From contig JAFUNW010000225.1 in NCBI GenBank assembly GCA_017472905.1, forward strand, positions 1 through 6,080: a stretch of 6,080 bases of DNA, read 5' to 3'. The DNA comes from Bacteroidaceae bacterium. Lineage in GTDB: Bacteria; Bacteroidota; Bacteroidia; Bacteroidales; Bacteroidaceae. Under the pieces are notes generated by a model, which did not search any database, was not told where the DNA came from, and saw nothing but the letters and a program-made list of their open reading frames with translations. Positions 1 to 6,080 of this stretch are shown here, one piece after another. The translations under genes and the position numbers were made by a program. The first letter of the stretch is position 1. Each line of letters begins with the position of its first letter.

Positions 1-1
1 G

Positions 2-772
2 CATGAGCATGCTTGCAATTTGGGTGCACTTATAGCTGAAGATATTGCTTCCATGTGCGGATGTCCGGCTTTCATAGCCGACCCCGAAGTGGTCGATGAG
101 TTGCAACCCAAGGCACGTTTGACCGGTATTCCCGAGATAAACCGCATATCCATCTTTCATGCACTGAACAGCAAGGCTGTTTCTCGCCGCTATGCCGCTT
201 CTGTCGGAAAACGCTACGAGGAGTTGAACCTGGTTGTCGCCCATTTGGGTGGAGGCATATCGGTCGGTGCTCACCGTAAAGGTTTGGTCGTTGATGTGAA
301 CAATGCTTTAAACGGAGACGGACCTTTCACTCCGGAGCGTGCAGGCACTGTTCCGGCCAATCAGTTGGTGGAACTCTGTTTCAGTGGTCGGTATACGCAG
401 ACGCAAATCAAGAAAATGTTGAATGGAAAGGGGGGATTGACGGCTCATTTGCAGAACAACGACATGATTACCATTGCTTCCTGTGCCGAGCGGGGAGAAG
501 AACCCTATAAGAGTGTCTTGGACGCAATGCTCTACAACGTGGCCAAGCAGGTGGGAGCCATGTACGTAACGCTGTTGGGCAAGGTCGATGCCATCATCCT
601 GACGGGAGGCATTGTGCACAGTGAATATTGTGCGAAAGAATTGGCGCGTCAAACGGAGTTTTTGGCTCCGGTAGTTCTGATGCCCGGTGAAGACGAGATG
701 GGTGCGTTGGCGCAAAATGCGTTGGGCGCACTTCGTGGCGAATTGCCTTTGCAGACTTACGGAGCAAAGTGA
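2..772 (+). CDS. buk: Butyrate kinase, C-terminal 256 residues (5' truncated by window edge)
   Basis: Butyrate kinase reversibly converts butyryl phosphate and ADP to butyrate and ATP in the cytoplasm; related enzymes also take branched-chain acyl phosphates. The frame is open from base 2, beginning HEHACNLGALIAEDIAS, a conserved internal stretch of the family. A TTG at 20 is therefore an internal Leu codon, not a start. About 100 N-terminal residues are missing relative to the usual 350-360. Visible ASKHA/acetokinase features are the phosphate-binding motif AHLGGGISVGAH (about 238-273), followed by DVNNALNGDGPFTPERAGTVP-type sequence characteristic of butyrate rather than acetate kinases, and the adenosine-binding IILTGGIVHS (about 592-621). 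The stop is TGA at 770-772. A phosphate butyryltransferase gene commonly lies upstream in this group, but that is outside the window. Bacteroidales with this pair may use it for isobutyrate/isovalerate formation from amino acids; that role is inferred. Family assignment is firm, exact substrate less so. Confidence 0.93.
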   Translation, partial: HEHACNLGALIAEDIASMCGCPAFIADPEVVDELQPKARLTGIPEINRISIFHALNSKAVSRRYAASVGKRYEELNLVVAHLGGGISVGAHRKGLVVDVNNALNGDGPFTPERAGTVPANQLVELCFSGRYTQTQIKKMLNGKGGLTAHLQNNDMITIASCAERGEEPYKSVLDAMLYNVAKQVGAMYVTLLGKVDAIILTGGIVHSEYCAKELARQTEFLAPVVLMPGEDEMGALAQNALGALRGELPLQTYGAK

Positions 773-795
773 AAAAATATCTTCTTAAAACTTAA

Positions 796-839
796 TCTCC
801 CCAAAGAACGGTTGCGGGTTCTTTGGGGAGAGTTTTTTT
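796..839 (+). terminator. Intrinsic terminator of the butyrate kinase gene, probably bidirectional
   Basis: A perfect 14-base-pair stem (796-809 with 818-831; arm TCTCCCCAAAGAAC) with an 8-base loop is followed by T7 at 833-839, starting 23 bases after the butyrate kinase stop. The T-run runs into the stop codon of the convergent GH43 gene (838-840). Read on the minus strand, the same hairpin is followed within 25 bases by a T-rich stretch (complement of the A-run at 773-778), so it probably also ends the minus-strand operon. The plus-strand geometry is textbook; two-way function is inferred. Confidence 0.9.
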
Positions 840-2712
840 ATTCTACTTTCTTGCCCCAAACGGTTTTTCTTCCGTTGGCGGAATATCCTCCGTAGACGAT
901 GGTTACTTTGCGCGGGCTGGCTTCCCAATCCACTTCACGTTGGATGCAGAGGTTCAATACTCCCGAATGTCCTGTCCTGCAGTTGAACTTCAGGGTTTGT
1001 CCGTCCGGATTGTATTCCCACGTACCGGTATAAGTTCCGGAGAGCGTGCCATCGGCATTGAGTTGCAGGGTAGTCGATGTTTTTTGCTTTCCGTAACTGT
1101 AAGAGAGGTCAATGTTTTCCCATGTGCCTACCAACTCTTCGGCCGAAATAGAAGGCTGTGGAGTGGCTGCATACCGCTCCGGCATGACTACGGGCCATCC
1201 GTTTTCAGTCCAGCGTATGCTGCGCACGTGTCCCATCATGATGGCGTTGGAATAGGCGTTGTTGTTGTAATTTTCAGGCAGGCGTGCTTGCGAACTATAG
1301 AACCAGTTTCCCTTTCCGTCCTGGAAAACACAACAGTGTGAGAAGCCTACCCATCCGCTGACGCTTTGCGAAGCGTTGGCAGGATTGAATTTGTAGGGAT
1401 GGGTCACTACCGGATAGCAATCTCCCCCATTGGTAGAGATGTTCACGCCGTCCATTCCTACATACGGTCCATCGATGTTTTTCGAACGGGCCACGCGAGT
1501 GTTGTAAGCTACGGAAAGTTCATCGTATGCCATGAAGAGGTAGTAATATCCGGTTTCCGGATTGTAAATCACTTCCGGTCCTTCCGAGCCTTGCCAACGA
1601 CTGCTTGCCAGTCGGGTAGCCACCCGTTTCCCGTATCGGGTGTTGGTGCCGGCTCCGATGGTCCAGGGTTCGCCCGGCCACTTGGGGAGTTTGCCGGTTT
1701 CAGGGTCAAGTTGGATGGCACAAAGCCCCGAATGCCACGAACCGTAGATGAGCCAATGTTCTCCTTCGGGGGTGATTTCCAATGACGGGTCGATGGCGTT
1801 CCATTTGAAGTATCCGTTCCAATCGTTGGTACTGCTTCTGGCGTATCCGCCCTTTATTTTGTCGCTGCTGCTGCAGATGACGTAGCCTTTATCCACCCAT
1901 ACGTTTGATGCCGGGTCGCTGGTCTCCATCATGCCGATGTAGGCGCGTTCGCTCCAACTGCCGTCAAAGTCGTTGCCGGCTGTGATGTTTCCCGTTTTGA
2001 TGTAGTTGTCGAGGATGATGCAGTAGTAGAGGCGATAGAGCCCGTCCTTGATTTTGCGGGCTACGGGCGCCCAATATCCGAATGCCGGTTTGTTTTGTTC
2101 GGTGCTTCCCAGCAAAGGCAATCCCATGCGTGTACGTACGGCATTGCACGAATCCTTTACCCACGCCGGAGCATCGCCTTTCATGGCCGGGCCGAGGATG
2201 GTCCAGTTTACGAGGTCGGCAGAGCGGCGAGCCATGAAGTGTCCGCCGGCTTGCGTGTGTGCATTTCCGTAAGAGGCATCCGTTTGATACATATAATAGT
2301 ATCCGTCTTCGGCTTTGAAGACCGTAGGGTCGTGAACATTGGCCAGATTCCATCGAGAGCGGTTCCCCCATCCGGAATAGCTTGAGTAGTCATCGGTATA
2401 GGTGGGGATGTTTTTGGCACTGAAATTGTCCAACTCCTTGAGAAGCAGGTCGCGCGGTTCATAAAGTGTGATGCTGTCGATGGCGGTCAGGTTGAATTTC
2501 CATTCCTCATCGGTGAGGGTCTTTACAACCAGCGAGTCGTATCGGTAGCTGGCTCCCCGGGTTATTTTCATTTCCTCTACTTGACTCACTTTGAAAGGGG
2601 TAACCTTTTTTTCGCGGCGATATTGGTTGATGTAGAGCGTATCATCTTCCGATGCGACACCGATGGACGTGCAGAACAGGGCTGCCAGCAGGGTAATCAA
2701 TGTCTTTTTCAT
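838..2712 (-). CDS. Secreted GH43 arabinan endo-1,5-alpha-L-arabinanase-like glycoside hydrolase
   Basis: Predicted exported enzyme that hydrolyses alpha-1,5-arabinan, acting after signal peptidase I export, probably in the periplasm. Residues 1-20 form a signal peptide (MKK, hydrophobic core, IGVA then SED); Cys14 is not in a good lipobox. Residues 26-85 are a small beta-module resembling the upstream neighbour. The GH43 five-bladed propeller spans about 118-512. Likely active-site residues are Asp128 (VHDPTVF, base), Asp308 (NAIDPS, pKa modulator), Glu377 (SEGPEVIY, acid) and His459 (GFSHCCVF, metal-site-like). The HPYKF motif precedes that His, as in Bacteroides and Abn2-type arabinanases. 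Residues about 524-622 (GTWENIDL to TVWGKKVE) match the small C-terminal beta-barrel domain of Abn2-type enzymes. The ATG lies 2 bases after the upstream stop with no Shine-Dalgarno, suggesting translational coupling. Family and catalytic triad are well supported; exo versus endo action and exact substrate are inferred, and another GH43 arabinoside specificity is possible. Confidence 0.9.
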   Translation of the reverse strand: MKKTLITLLAALFCTSIGVASEDDTLYINQYRREKKVTPFKVSQVEEMKITRGASYRYDSLVVKTLTDEEWKFNLTAIDSITLYEPRDLLLKELDNFSAKNIPTYTDDYSSYSGWGNRSRWNLANVHDPTVFKAEDGYYYMYQTDASYGNAHTQAGGHFMARRSADLVNWTILGPAMKGDAPAWVKDSCNAVRTRMGLPLLGSTEQNKPAFGYWAPVARKIKDGLYRLYYCIILDNYIKTGNITAGNDFDGSWSERAYIGMMETSDPASNVWVDKGYVICSSSDKIKGGYARSSTNDWNGYFKWNAIDPSLEITPEGEHWLIYGSWHSGLCAIQLDPETGKLPKWPGEPWTIGAGTNTRYGKRVATRLASSRWQGSEGPEVIYNPETGYYYLFMAYDELSVAYNTRVARSKNIDGPYVGMDGVNISTNGGDCYPVVTHPYKFNPANASQSVSGWVGFSHCCVFQDGKGNWFYSSQARLPENYNNNAYSNAIMMGHVRSIRWTENGWPVVMPERYAATPQPSISAEELVGTWENIDLSYSYGKQKTSTTLQLNADGTLSGTYTGTWEYNPDGQTLKFNCRTGHSGVLNLCIQREVDWEASPRKVTIVYGGYSANGRKTVWGKKVE

Positions 2713-2714
2713 CT

Positions 2715-3218
2715 TTATTTGACTAGTTTAAGGGTTATTCCGTTTGCCCGGATAATGTATAGTCCTTTGGGAAGGGATTCCAATGAAAGCGGCTCACTTC
2801 CGAGAGTCAGTTGCTTCACGAGCCGGCCATCGGTCGTATAGATAAAGAGGGGAGTATCCTCTGCTACGCCTTCGGCGTGGAGCAGTCCGTTGCGCAGATA
2901 CATGTTTTTGCCGGTTGCACGCTCCGTCTCCTCGATGCTGAGGGCATATTCGCTGAAGTAGAGGTGGCTTACGTTGTCGAGGTCAAACTGTTGTGTAGAA
3001 CCGTCTTGGGCAAAAACGTTGAGAATCTGACTCTCTTTGCTCATGTCGAACGTCAGTTTCGTCAGTTGTGAAAGGTTTCCCAGACTGATTTCTGTATTTT
3101 CGGCTCTTTCGGTGAAAACCAGATAGAGCTTTTTCCCGTCAGTCTCTTCCGCCATCGTTTGTTGTGGGAGGGCCAGTCCGGCCAATGCCAGTGCTGAAAA
3201 AAGAAATACCTTTTTCAT
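2715..3218 (-). CDS. Small secreted protein with beta-module and T9SS-type sorting-like C-terminal domain
   Basis: A 167-residue exported protein of unknown function, first gene of the operon with the GH43 enzyme. The start at 3216-3218 was chosen because it gives a clear signal peptide (MKKVFLFSALALAGLALP, cleavage probably after TMA at about residue 23). The frame stays open upstream to 3596, but that extension crosses the promoter and the repeat array. Residues 31-90 contain two half-repeats: LYLVF...ISLGNLSQLTKLTF, then NVFAQDGSTQQFDLDNVSHLYF. The same layout occurs at residues 26-85 of the GH43 protein. Residues about 105-167 resemble the Por secretion-tail/T9SS sorting fold: FIYTTDGRLVKQL, then LESLPKGLYIIRANG and a terminal KLVK. 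No catalytic motif is visible. Such tails occur in Bacteroidales that lack a type IX secretion system, so cell-surface delivery is not implied. A binding or chaperone-like companion role for the arabinanase is inference only. Confidence 0.82.
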   Translation of the reverse strand: MKKVFLFSALALAGLALPQQTMAEETDGKKLYLVFTERAENTEISLGNLSQLTKLTFDMSKESQILNVFAQDGSTQQFDLDNVSHLYFSEYALSIEETERATGKNMYLRNGLLHAEGVAEDTPLFIYTTDGRLVKQLTLGSEPLSLESLPKGLYIIRANGITLKLVK

Positions 3219-3287
3219 AAATGAATATTCGTTGGTTAAATCGTTTGATATGCCGTTTATAATGGTTTCTTTTGCAAGAAGTTGTGG

Positions 3288-3318
3288 CAAAGGTAACGAT
3301 AAAAGACGAGATAGCGAA
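3288..3318 (-). promoter_or_regulatory. Bacteroidetes-type promoter of the small protein-GH43 operon
   Basis: On the minus strand TACCTTTG (plus-strand bases 3288-3295) matches the Bacteroides -7 consensus TAnnTTTG exactly. A candidate -33 element, TTCG (3315-3318), lies 19 bases upstream and matches TTTG at three of four positions, so that half is weak and activation by a regulator is possible. Transcription would begin near 3281, leaving a leader of about 60 bases without a Shine-Dalgarno sequence. The leader contains AACCAACG 11 bases before the ATG. Confidence 0.68.
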
Positions 3319-3450
3319 GCAGAGTTCCTCTTTTTTTTGTTTCCGGGTATGGATTTCCTGTTTTTCAAAAGTTTCTTGTCATTCAGGGCAAAGTTTGTAG
3401 CTACAGACTGATGGTTGTTATCAAATGGCAAGATTCTTCTTGGATACCGC

Positions 3451-3479
3451 TTTTTTCTCCTTGCAAGCCGGAGAAAAAA
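3451..3479. other. Perfect 10-base-pair hairpin of unknown role
   Basis: Bases 3451-3460 (TTTTTTCTCC) are the exact reverse complement of 3470-3479 (GGAGAAAAAA), around a 9-base loop. On either strand the T-run forms the 5' arm and the A-run the 3' arm, the opposite of an intrinsic terminator. If transcribed it would fold, but no promoter clearly reads it. It may be a fragment of an intergenic repeat or a protein-binding dyad. Confidence 0.5.
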
Positions 3480-3503
3480 TCCGTTGCTTTGCTCCCTAAA
3501 ATC

Positions 3504-3583
3504 TGCCGTGCAGCAGAGTTCCGTCTGCCGTGCAGCAAAAGTTCGTCTGCTGCACGGCAAAAATTGCTCCGCCGTGCAGCAGA
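3504..3583. repeat. Four-copy 12-base repeat with exact 22-base period, one copy inverted
   Basis: The 12-mer TGCCGTGCAGCA occurs at 3504-3515 and 3526-3537, as its reverse complement at 3548-3559, and again at 3570-3581 with one change at its first base. Starts are exactly 22 bases apart, with 10-base gaps. The first two gaps resemble one another (GAGTTCCGTC and AAAGTTCGTC). The inverted copy can pair with copy 1 over 14 bases, copy 2 over 12 or copy 4 over 13, so the possible hairpins exclude one another. Since 22 is not a multiple of 3, the repeat is not a protein-level one. It could be an operator array with sites on one helix face, a folding RNA element, or a dispersed intergenic repeat; the sequence alone does not decide. 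Confidence 0.85.
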
Positions 3584-3713
3584 TTTCTGAGTGCAAGCCG
3601 CACTTTTCGGGGAGCCTCCGGCAAATGCGAAAAAGAGGGACTTCTTGTGTTCAATAACTCATTGAAAATAGGATGGATAAACGGATGGAGGCATGGTATG
3701 GGGCTTGTCAAAT

Positions 3714-3757
3714 CAAAAAAAGGGGATAAAAAAACCTCTTTTTTAATCCTTTTTTTG
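3714..3757. other. A/T-rich imperfect hairpin abutting the -33 box
   Basis: Bases 3714-3733 and 3739-3757 can form about 18 pairs: C3714-G3757, seven A-T pairs, two G-C pairs, a G-T wobble, then a one-base bulge and A-A mismatch, then T-A and six A-T pairs. The loop is ACCTC (3734-3738). The last four bases of the 3' arm are the TTTG -33 box of the plus-strand promoter. The A- and T-tracts may act as an UP-like or bent-DNA element, or as an insulating terminator for transcription arriving from upstream. The structure is clear on paper; its function is unknown. Confidence 0.5.
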
Positions 3758-3785
3758 GGTCTTTCAACGGAAAGGAGTACCTTTG
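3754..3785 (+). promoter_or_regulatory. Consensus Bacteroidetes promoter of the large secreted protein
   Basis: TTTG (3754-3757) and TACCTTTG (3778-3785) match the Bacteroides primary sigma factor boxes TTTG and TAnnTTTG, separated by 20 bases, within the 19-21 optimum. Transcription should begin around 3792. This gives a leader of about 50 bases that is almost entirely A/T and has no Shine-Dalgarno, a pattern linked to strong translation in Bacteroidetes. AACCAACG (3829-3836) ends 6 bases before the ATG, echoing the leader of the divergent operon. Confidence 0.9.
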
Positions 3786-3842
3786 CACCTTAATAATTTA
3801 GTATTAATATTATATTTTTTTAATTTAAAACCAACGTTTAAT

Positions 3843-6080
3843 ATGAAAAGAGGTTTACTATTTTTGGCTGTGCTCCTGATGGGATTTGCAGTCAAGGGAG
3901 TAGCCCAAGCAGACGGTGAATACTATCTGTATAACGAGGCGACTAAAATGTTCCTTTCTCGTGGAGAAAATTATGGAACACGCGCCATCGTGGATAAGTA
4001 TGGTATTCCTGTAGCTTGGAATGCTACAGATGCTTCGTTGAAGGTGTTGGACAGCAATGCCGACAATGGAAAAAACTTTCTCTTCCAAACCGGAACAACC
4101 ATCTATACCGATGGAGTATCTACCGGATTTGCTTTTGAAGAGACTACTGACGGCTATTATTTGAAGTCAAACCAAAGCGGTTCGTACTTGACATTGGCTG
4201 CCGGTACTCACCTGCATCAGGTTGTGGCGCTTACAACCGAGGCTTCTGCTGCTACCGTATGGCAACTGAAGACCAAAGCCGAGCACGATGAGATTGTGGG
4301 AGAGTATGCAAACCGGAATCTCGAAAATGTAGCGACTGCTGCCGGATTGAGCGTTTCTGCCGATGCGTTCGTTACAACTTTGGGCTCCTCGTTTACGGCT
4401 GTGGATATGACTGCTTCTATCGGAACGGCCAAATTTACCGATGGAGCCGGTGATTGGACTTACACCGGTGTTAGAAGTCAAGGTGGCCAACCGAAATACG
4501 GAACAGATTACTGTGAAATATGGCAGGCTACCGGTAATTATACTCAGACGATTACGGGATTGGCCGAAGGTATTTACAAAGTGACAGTGAATGCGTTTGA
4601 ACGTTCGGGCGATGTTGCTGCATGTGTTGCAATGGCCCAAAACGGGTATGAAATCACAACGGCTACGTTGAGTGCGAATGCTGAAGAAGTGGCTTTGAAA
4701 TCGTGGTACAGCGAAAGAAGCAGTGACAAGACTCCGAATACTACGAGTGAGGCTATTTCCGACTTTGCAGCCGGAAAGTATCTTAACGAAGTATATACTT
4801 ACGTAGGTGCTGACGGTGAATTGAAGCTGACTTTGGCAAAACCGGGACATGTCGCTAATAACTGGGTTATCTTCAATAACTTTACACTGACCTACTACAA
4901 GGAAAAGGTCATGGAGGAATTGGTAAAAGGCGACACCTTGGAGAACGCCCAAAACGAAGTAATCTACTATTTGACTGAAAGCCGCAACAACGGCGCTACA
5001 TATTGGCTACACTACAAGGCCGAGAAAGACGGTATCCTTACCGTGACTCCTTCTACGAAGTCCGGCTTGACATTGAACTTGTATAACAACGAGGGCCAAA
5101 AGTATAGCACAAGCAACTCAGACTTGGTACAAGACTATACAGTCGGTTATCGTACCAAAGGTCTCTTGGCAGGCGATGAAGTTTATATCGTAGTAGGTAT
5201 CGGTACAGCTTCAGTTGATACTCCGGGAACTGTTACCCTCACATTTGCCGAAGGTACTCCCTATTCACCGATTACTTTGAACAGCGCTCAACCGGCCGAA
5301 GGTGAAGTTTACTCTACTGCATTGACTTATGGAAGTTCGAAAGCCGGTGTTGCTACTTACAAATTCTCAGGAAAAGTTTCGTTGACCGATTTGGTGGCTT
5401 CTGTAAAGGTAGGTGAAAAAGTGTACTCTCCGTTAACATTGAACACAGGAACAAGTTCTGCAACCGTAAACTTGCAAAGTTTGCCCGACACCATCAAAGC
5501 AGCGAAAGAGGCCGGATTGTTGAAAGCCGGCGATAGCTTCACAGTGACTCTCAGCAACATTCACGATGCGAGCTATGCCGTTAACACCGTAGCTGACCAA
5601 TCATTTACCTATACGTTGGCTTCTACTGCATGCACAGGCGTTACACCTACCGTTAGCGGAAAGCCGAGCACATTCCCTGAATCAGCAACATTCTCTTTCG
5701 ATGGCGCAGTTTCTCTTGATGGAGCCAAGGTTTACTATGTGAACACCGCTACTGCTGAACAAACCGAGATTACTACGGCTACCGTAGAGGGAACTTCAGT
5801 GACTGTTCCTCTCCCCGCTGTAACGACCTCGTTGCCGCCGAAGAAATTCTCCGTAGTGATTGAAGGATTGAAAGACGAAGCTGGAAATATCCTGACTTAT
5901 CCCGCAGACGGAGAGGAAGGTAAAGTGGTTGCCGCTTACGAAATGAACGATTTCCTCTTGAAGCTCGAAAGCTGTACACCGGAGAGAGGTGCTTCGGTAT
6001 TCTCTTTGAAGACATTCGACTTGAAGTTCAACGCTCCCGTACAGTATTTGGGTAATGCCATTAAAGTTTCTTATACGGAC
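3843..6080 (+). CDS. Large multi-domain secreted protein, N-terminal 746 residues (3' truncated by window edge)
   Basis: The frame is open from ATG 3843 to the last base, with no stop in 746 codons. The ATG follows a consensus promoter and begins a good signal peptide (MKRGLLFLAVLLMGFAVKGV, cleavage near AQA at residue 23). There is no lipobox Cys, so it is not a lipoprotein. Residues about 24-143 (GEYYLYNEATKMFLSRG, YGTRAIVDKYG, GYYLKS, YLTLAAG, VWQLK) resemble a beta-trefoil/ricin-like module common at the N-terminus of Bacteroidales exported proteins. Residues about 175-352 (GDWTYTG, YGTDYCEIWQATGNYTQTITGLAEGIYKVTV, WVIFNNFTLTYY) look like a galactose-binding jelly roll. Residues about 380-470 form a further beta-domain. 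From 472 onward come Ig-like domains, with new ones near 597 and 703 (CTPERGASVFSLKTFDLKF). No catalytic motif is seen. A glycan-binding or adhesive surface role is inferred; a C-terminal enzyme or sorting domain may lie beyond the window. Confidence 0.87.
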   Translation, partial: MKRGLLFLAVLLMGFAVKGVAQADGEYYLYNEATKMFLSRGENYGTRAIVDKYGIPVAWNATDASLKVLDSNADNGKNFLFQTGTTIYTDGVSTGFAFEETTDGYYLKSNQSGSYLTLAAGTHLHQVVALTTEASAATVWQLKTKAEHDEIVGEYANRNLENVATAAGLSVSADAFVTTLGSSFTAVDMTASIGTAKFTDGAGDWTYTGVRSQGGQPKYGTDYCEIWQATGNYTQTITGLAEGIYKVTVNAFERSGDVAACVAMAQNGYEITTATLSANAEEVALKSWYSERSSDKTPNTTSEAISDFAAGKYLNEVYTYVGADGELKLTLAKPGHVANNWVIFNNFTLTYYKEKVMEELVKGDTLENAQNEVIYYLTESRNNGATYWLHYKAEKDGILTVTPSTKSGLTLNLYNNEGQKYSTSNSDLVQDYTVGYRTKGLLAGDEVYIVVGIGTASVDTPGTVTLTFAEGTPYSPITLNSAQPAEGEVYSTALTYGSSKAGVATYKFSGKVSLTDLVASVKVGEKVYSPLTLNTGTSSATVNLQSLPDTIKAAKEAGLLKAGDSFTVTLSNIHDASYAVNTVADQSFTYTLASTACTGVTPTVSGKPSTFPESATFSFDGAVSLDGAKVYYVNTATAEQTEITTATVEGTSVTVPLPAVTTSLPPKKFSVVIEGLKDEAGNILTYPADGEEGKVVAAYEMNDFLLKLESCTPERGASVFSLKTFDLKFNAPVQYLGNAIKVSYTD

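Larger units (their letters stand above)
3219..3842. other. Divergent intergenic control region without a convincing gene
   Basis: This 624-base gap separates the minus-strand GH43 operon from the plus-strand large secreted protein. In order it holds the minus-strand leader and promoter (3219-3318), a stretch with no recognised signal (3319-3450), a 10-base-pair hairpin (3451-3479), a four-copy periodic repeat (3504-3583), a further stretch without a clear signal (3584-3712), an A/T-rich hairpin (3714-3757), the plus-strand promoter (3754-3785) and its AT-rich leader (to 3842). Short open frames cross it on both strands, but none has a signal peptide, ribosome-site context or recognisable protein sequence. 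No tRNA-like or known riboswitch structure was seen. Confidence 0.8.

Noticed and set aside
308..715. Minus-strand 135-codon frame inside butyrate kinase
   Set aside because: It is the reverse complement of conserved kinase motifs and has no support of its own.
823..1785. Plus-strand open frames of 172 and 139 codons opposite the GH43 gene
   Set aside because: They lie antisense to the GH43 propeller with its catalytic motifs and show no protein-like features or start context.
3451..3479. Intrinsic terminator
   Set aside because: The stem is perfect, but its T-run is in the 5' arm on both strands, so there is no 3' T-tract after the hairpin.
3504..3583. CRISPR array
   Set aside because: The repeats are only 12 bases, the gaps only 10 bases and partly alike, one copy is inverted, and no cas genes are present.
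3219..3596. In-frame N-terminal extension of the small secreted protein to an upstream start at 3596
   Set aside because: It would bury the signal peptide, cross a perfect -7 promoter box and translate the 22-base repeat into Cys/Arg-rich sequence. The ATG at 3218 directly precedes a normal signal peptide.
3530..3793. Plus-strand 87-codon frame upstream of the large secreted gene
   Set aside because: It starts within the repeat array, runs through the hairpin and both promoter boxes, and has no homology-like features.
4167..4952. 261-codon open frame on the minus strand inside the large secreted gene
   Set aside because: It is antisense to a well-supported gene with a promoter and signal peptide, has no recognisable domain, and its Ser/Arg/Cys-rich composition is typical of a shadow frame.

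Overview
The window looks like chromosomal DNA from a gut-type member of the Bacteroidales (Bacteroides, Phocaeicola or Prevotella-like). Both divergent promoters carry the Bacteroidetes -7 octamer TACCTTTG, and one has a perfect TTTG -33 box 20 bases upstream. Leaders are AT-rich and lack Shine-Dalgarno sequences. The proteins are typical of the group: a secreted GH43 arabinanase, a small protein ending in a T9SS-type sorting-like domain, and a large multi-domain secreted beta-protein. The genus is not resolved.

Layout: (1) bases 2-772, plus strand, the 3' three quarters of a butyrate kinase gene cut by the window edge. (2) Bases 796-839, a strong hairpin terminator between convergent genes. 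(3) Bases 838-3218, minus strand, a two-gene operon: a 167-residue secreted protein first, then a 624-residue GH43 arabinanase-like enzyme starting 2 bases after the first gene's stop. (4) Bases 3219-3842, a 624-base divergent control region holding both promoters, two hairpins and a four-copy, exactly 22-base-periodic repeat array with one inverted copy. (5) Bases 3843-6080, plus strand, the first 746 codons of a large exported protein that is open to the window edge.

How they fit together: butyrate kinase belongs to acyl-phosphate/ATP metabolism and is separated from the rest by the terminator. The operon probably makes an exported arabinan-cleaving enzyme plus a small companion. The two proteins share a similar N-terminal beta-module, which suggests a common origin or a common interaction. 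The divergent large protein has a trefoil-like domain, a carbohydrate-binding-like jelly roll and several Ig-like domains, so it is plausibly a surface or periplasmic glycan-binding or adhesive protein. No SusC/SusD pair, regulator or transposase lies in the window, so membership of a polysaccharide utilization locus is not shown. The most unusual element is the 22-base-periodic array at 3504-3583.
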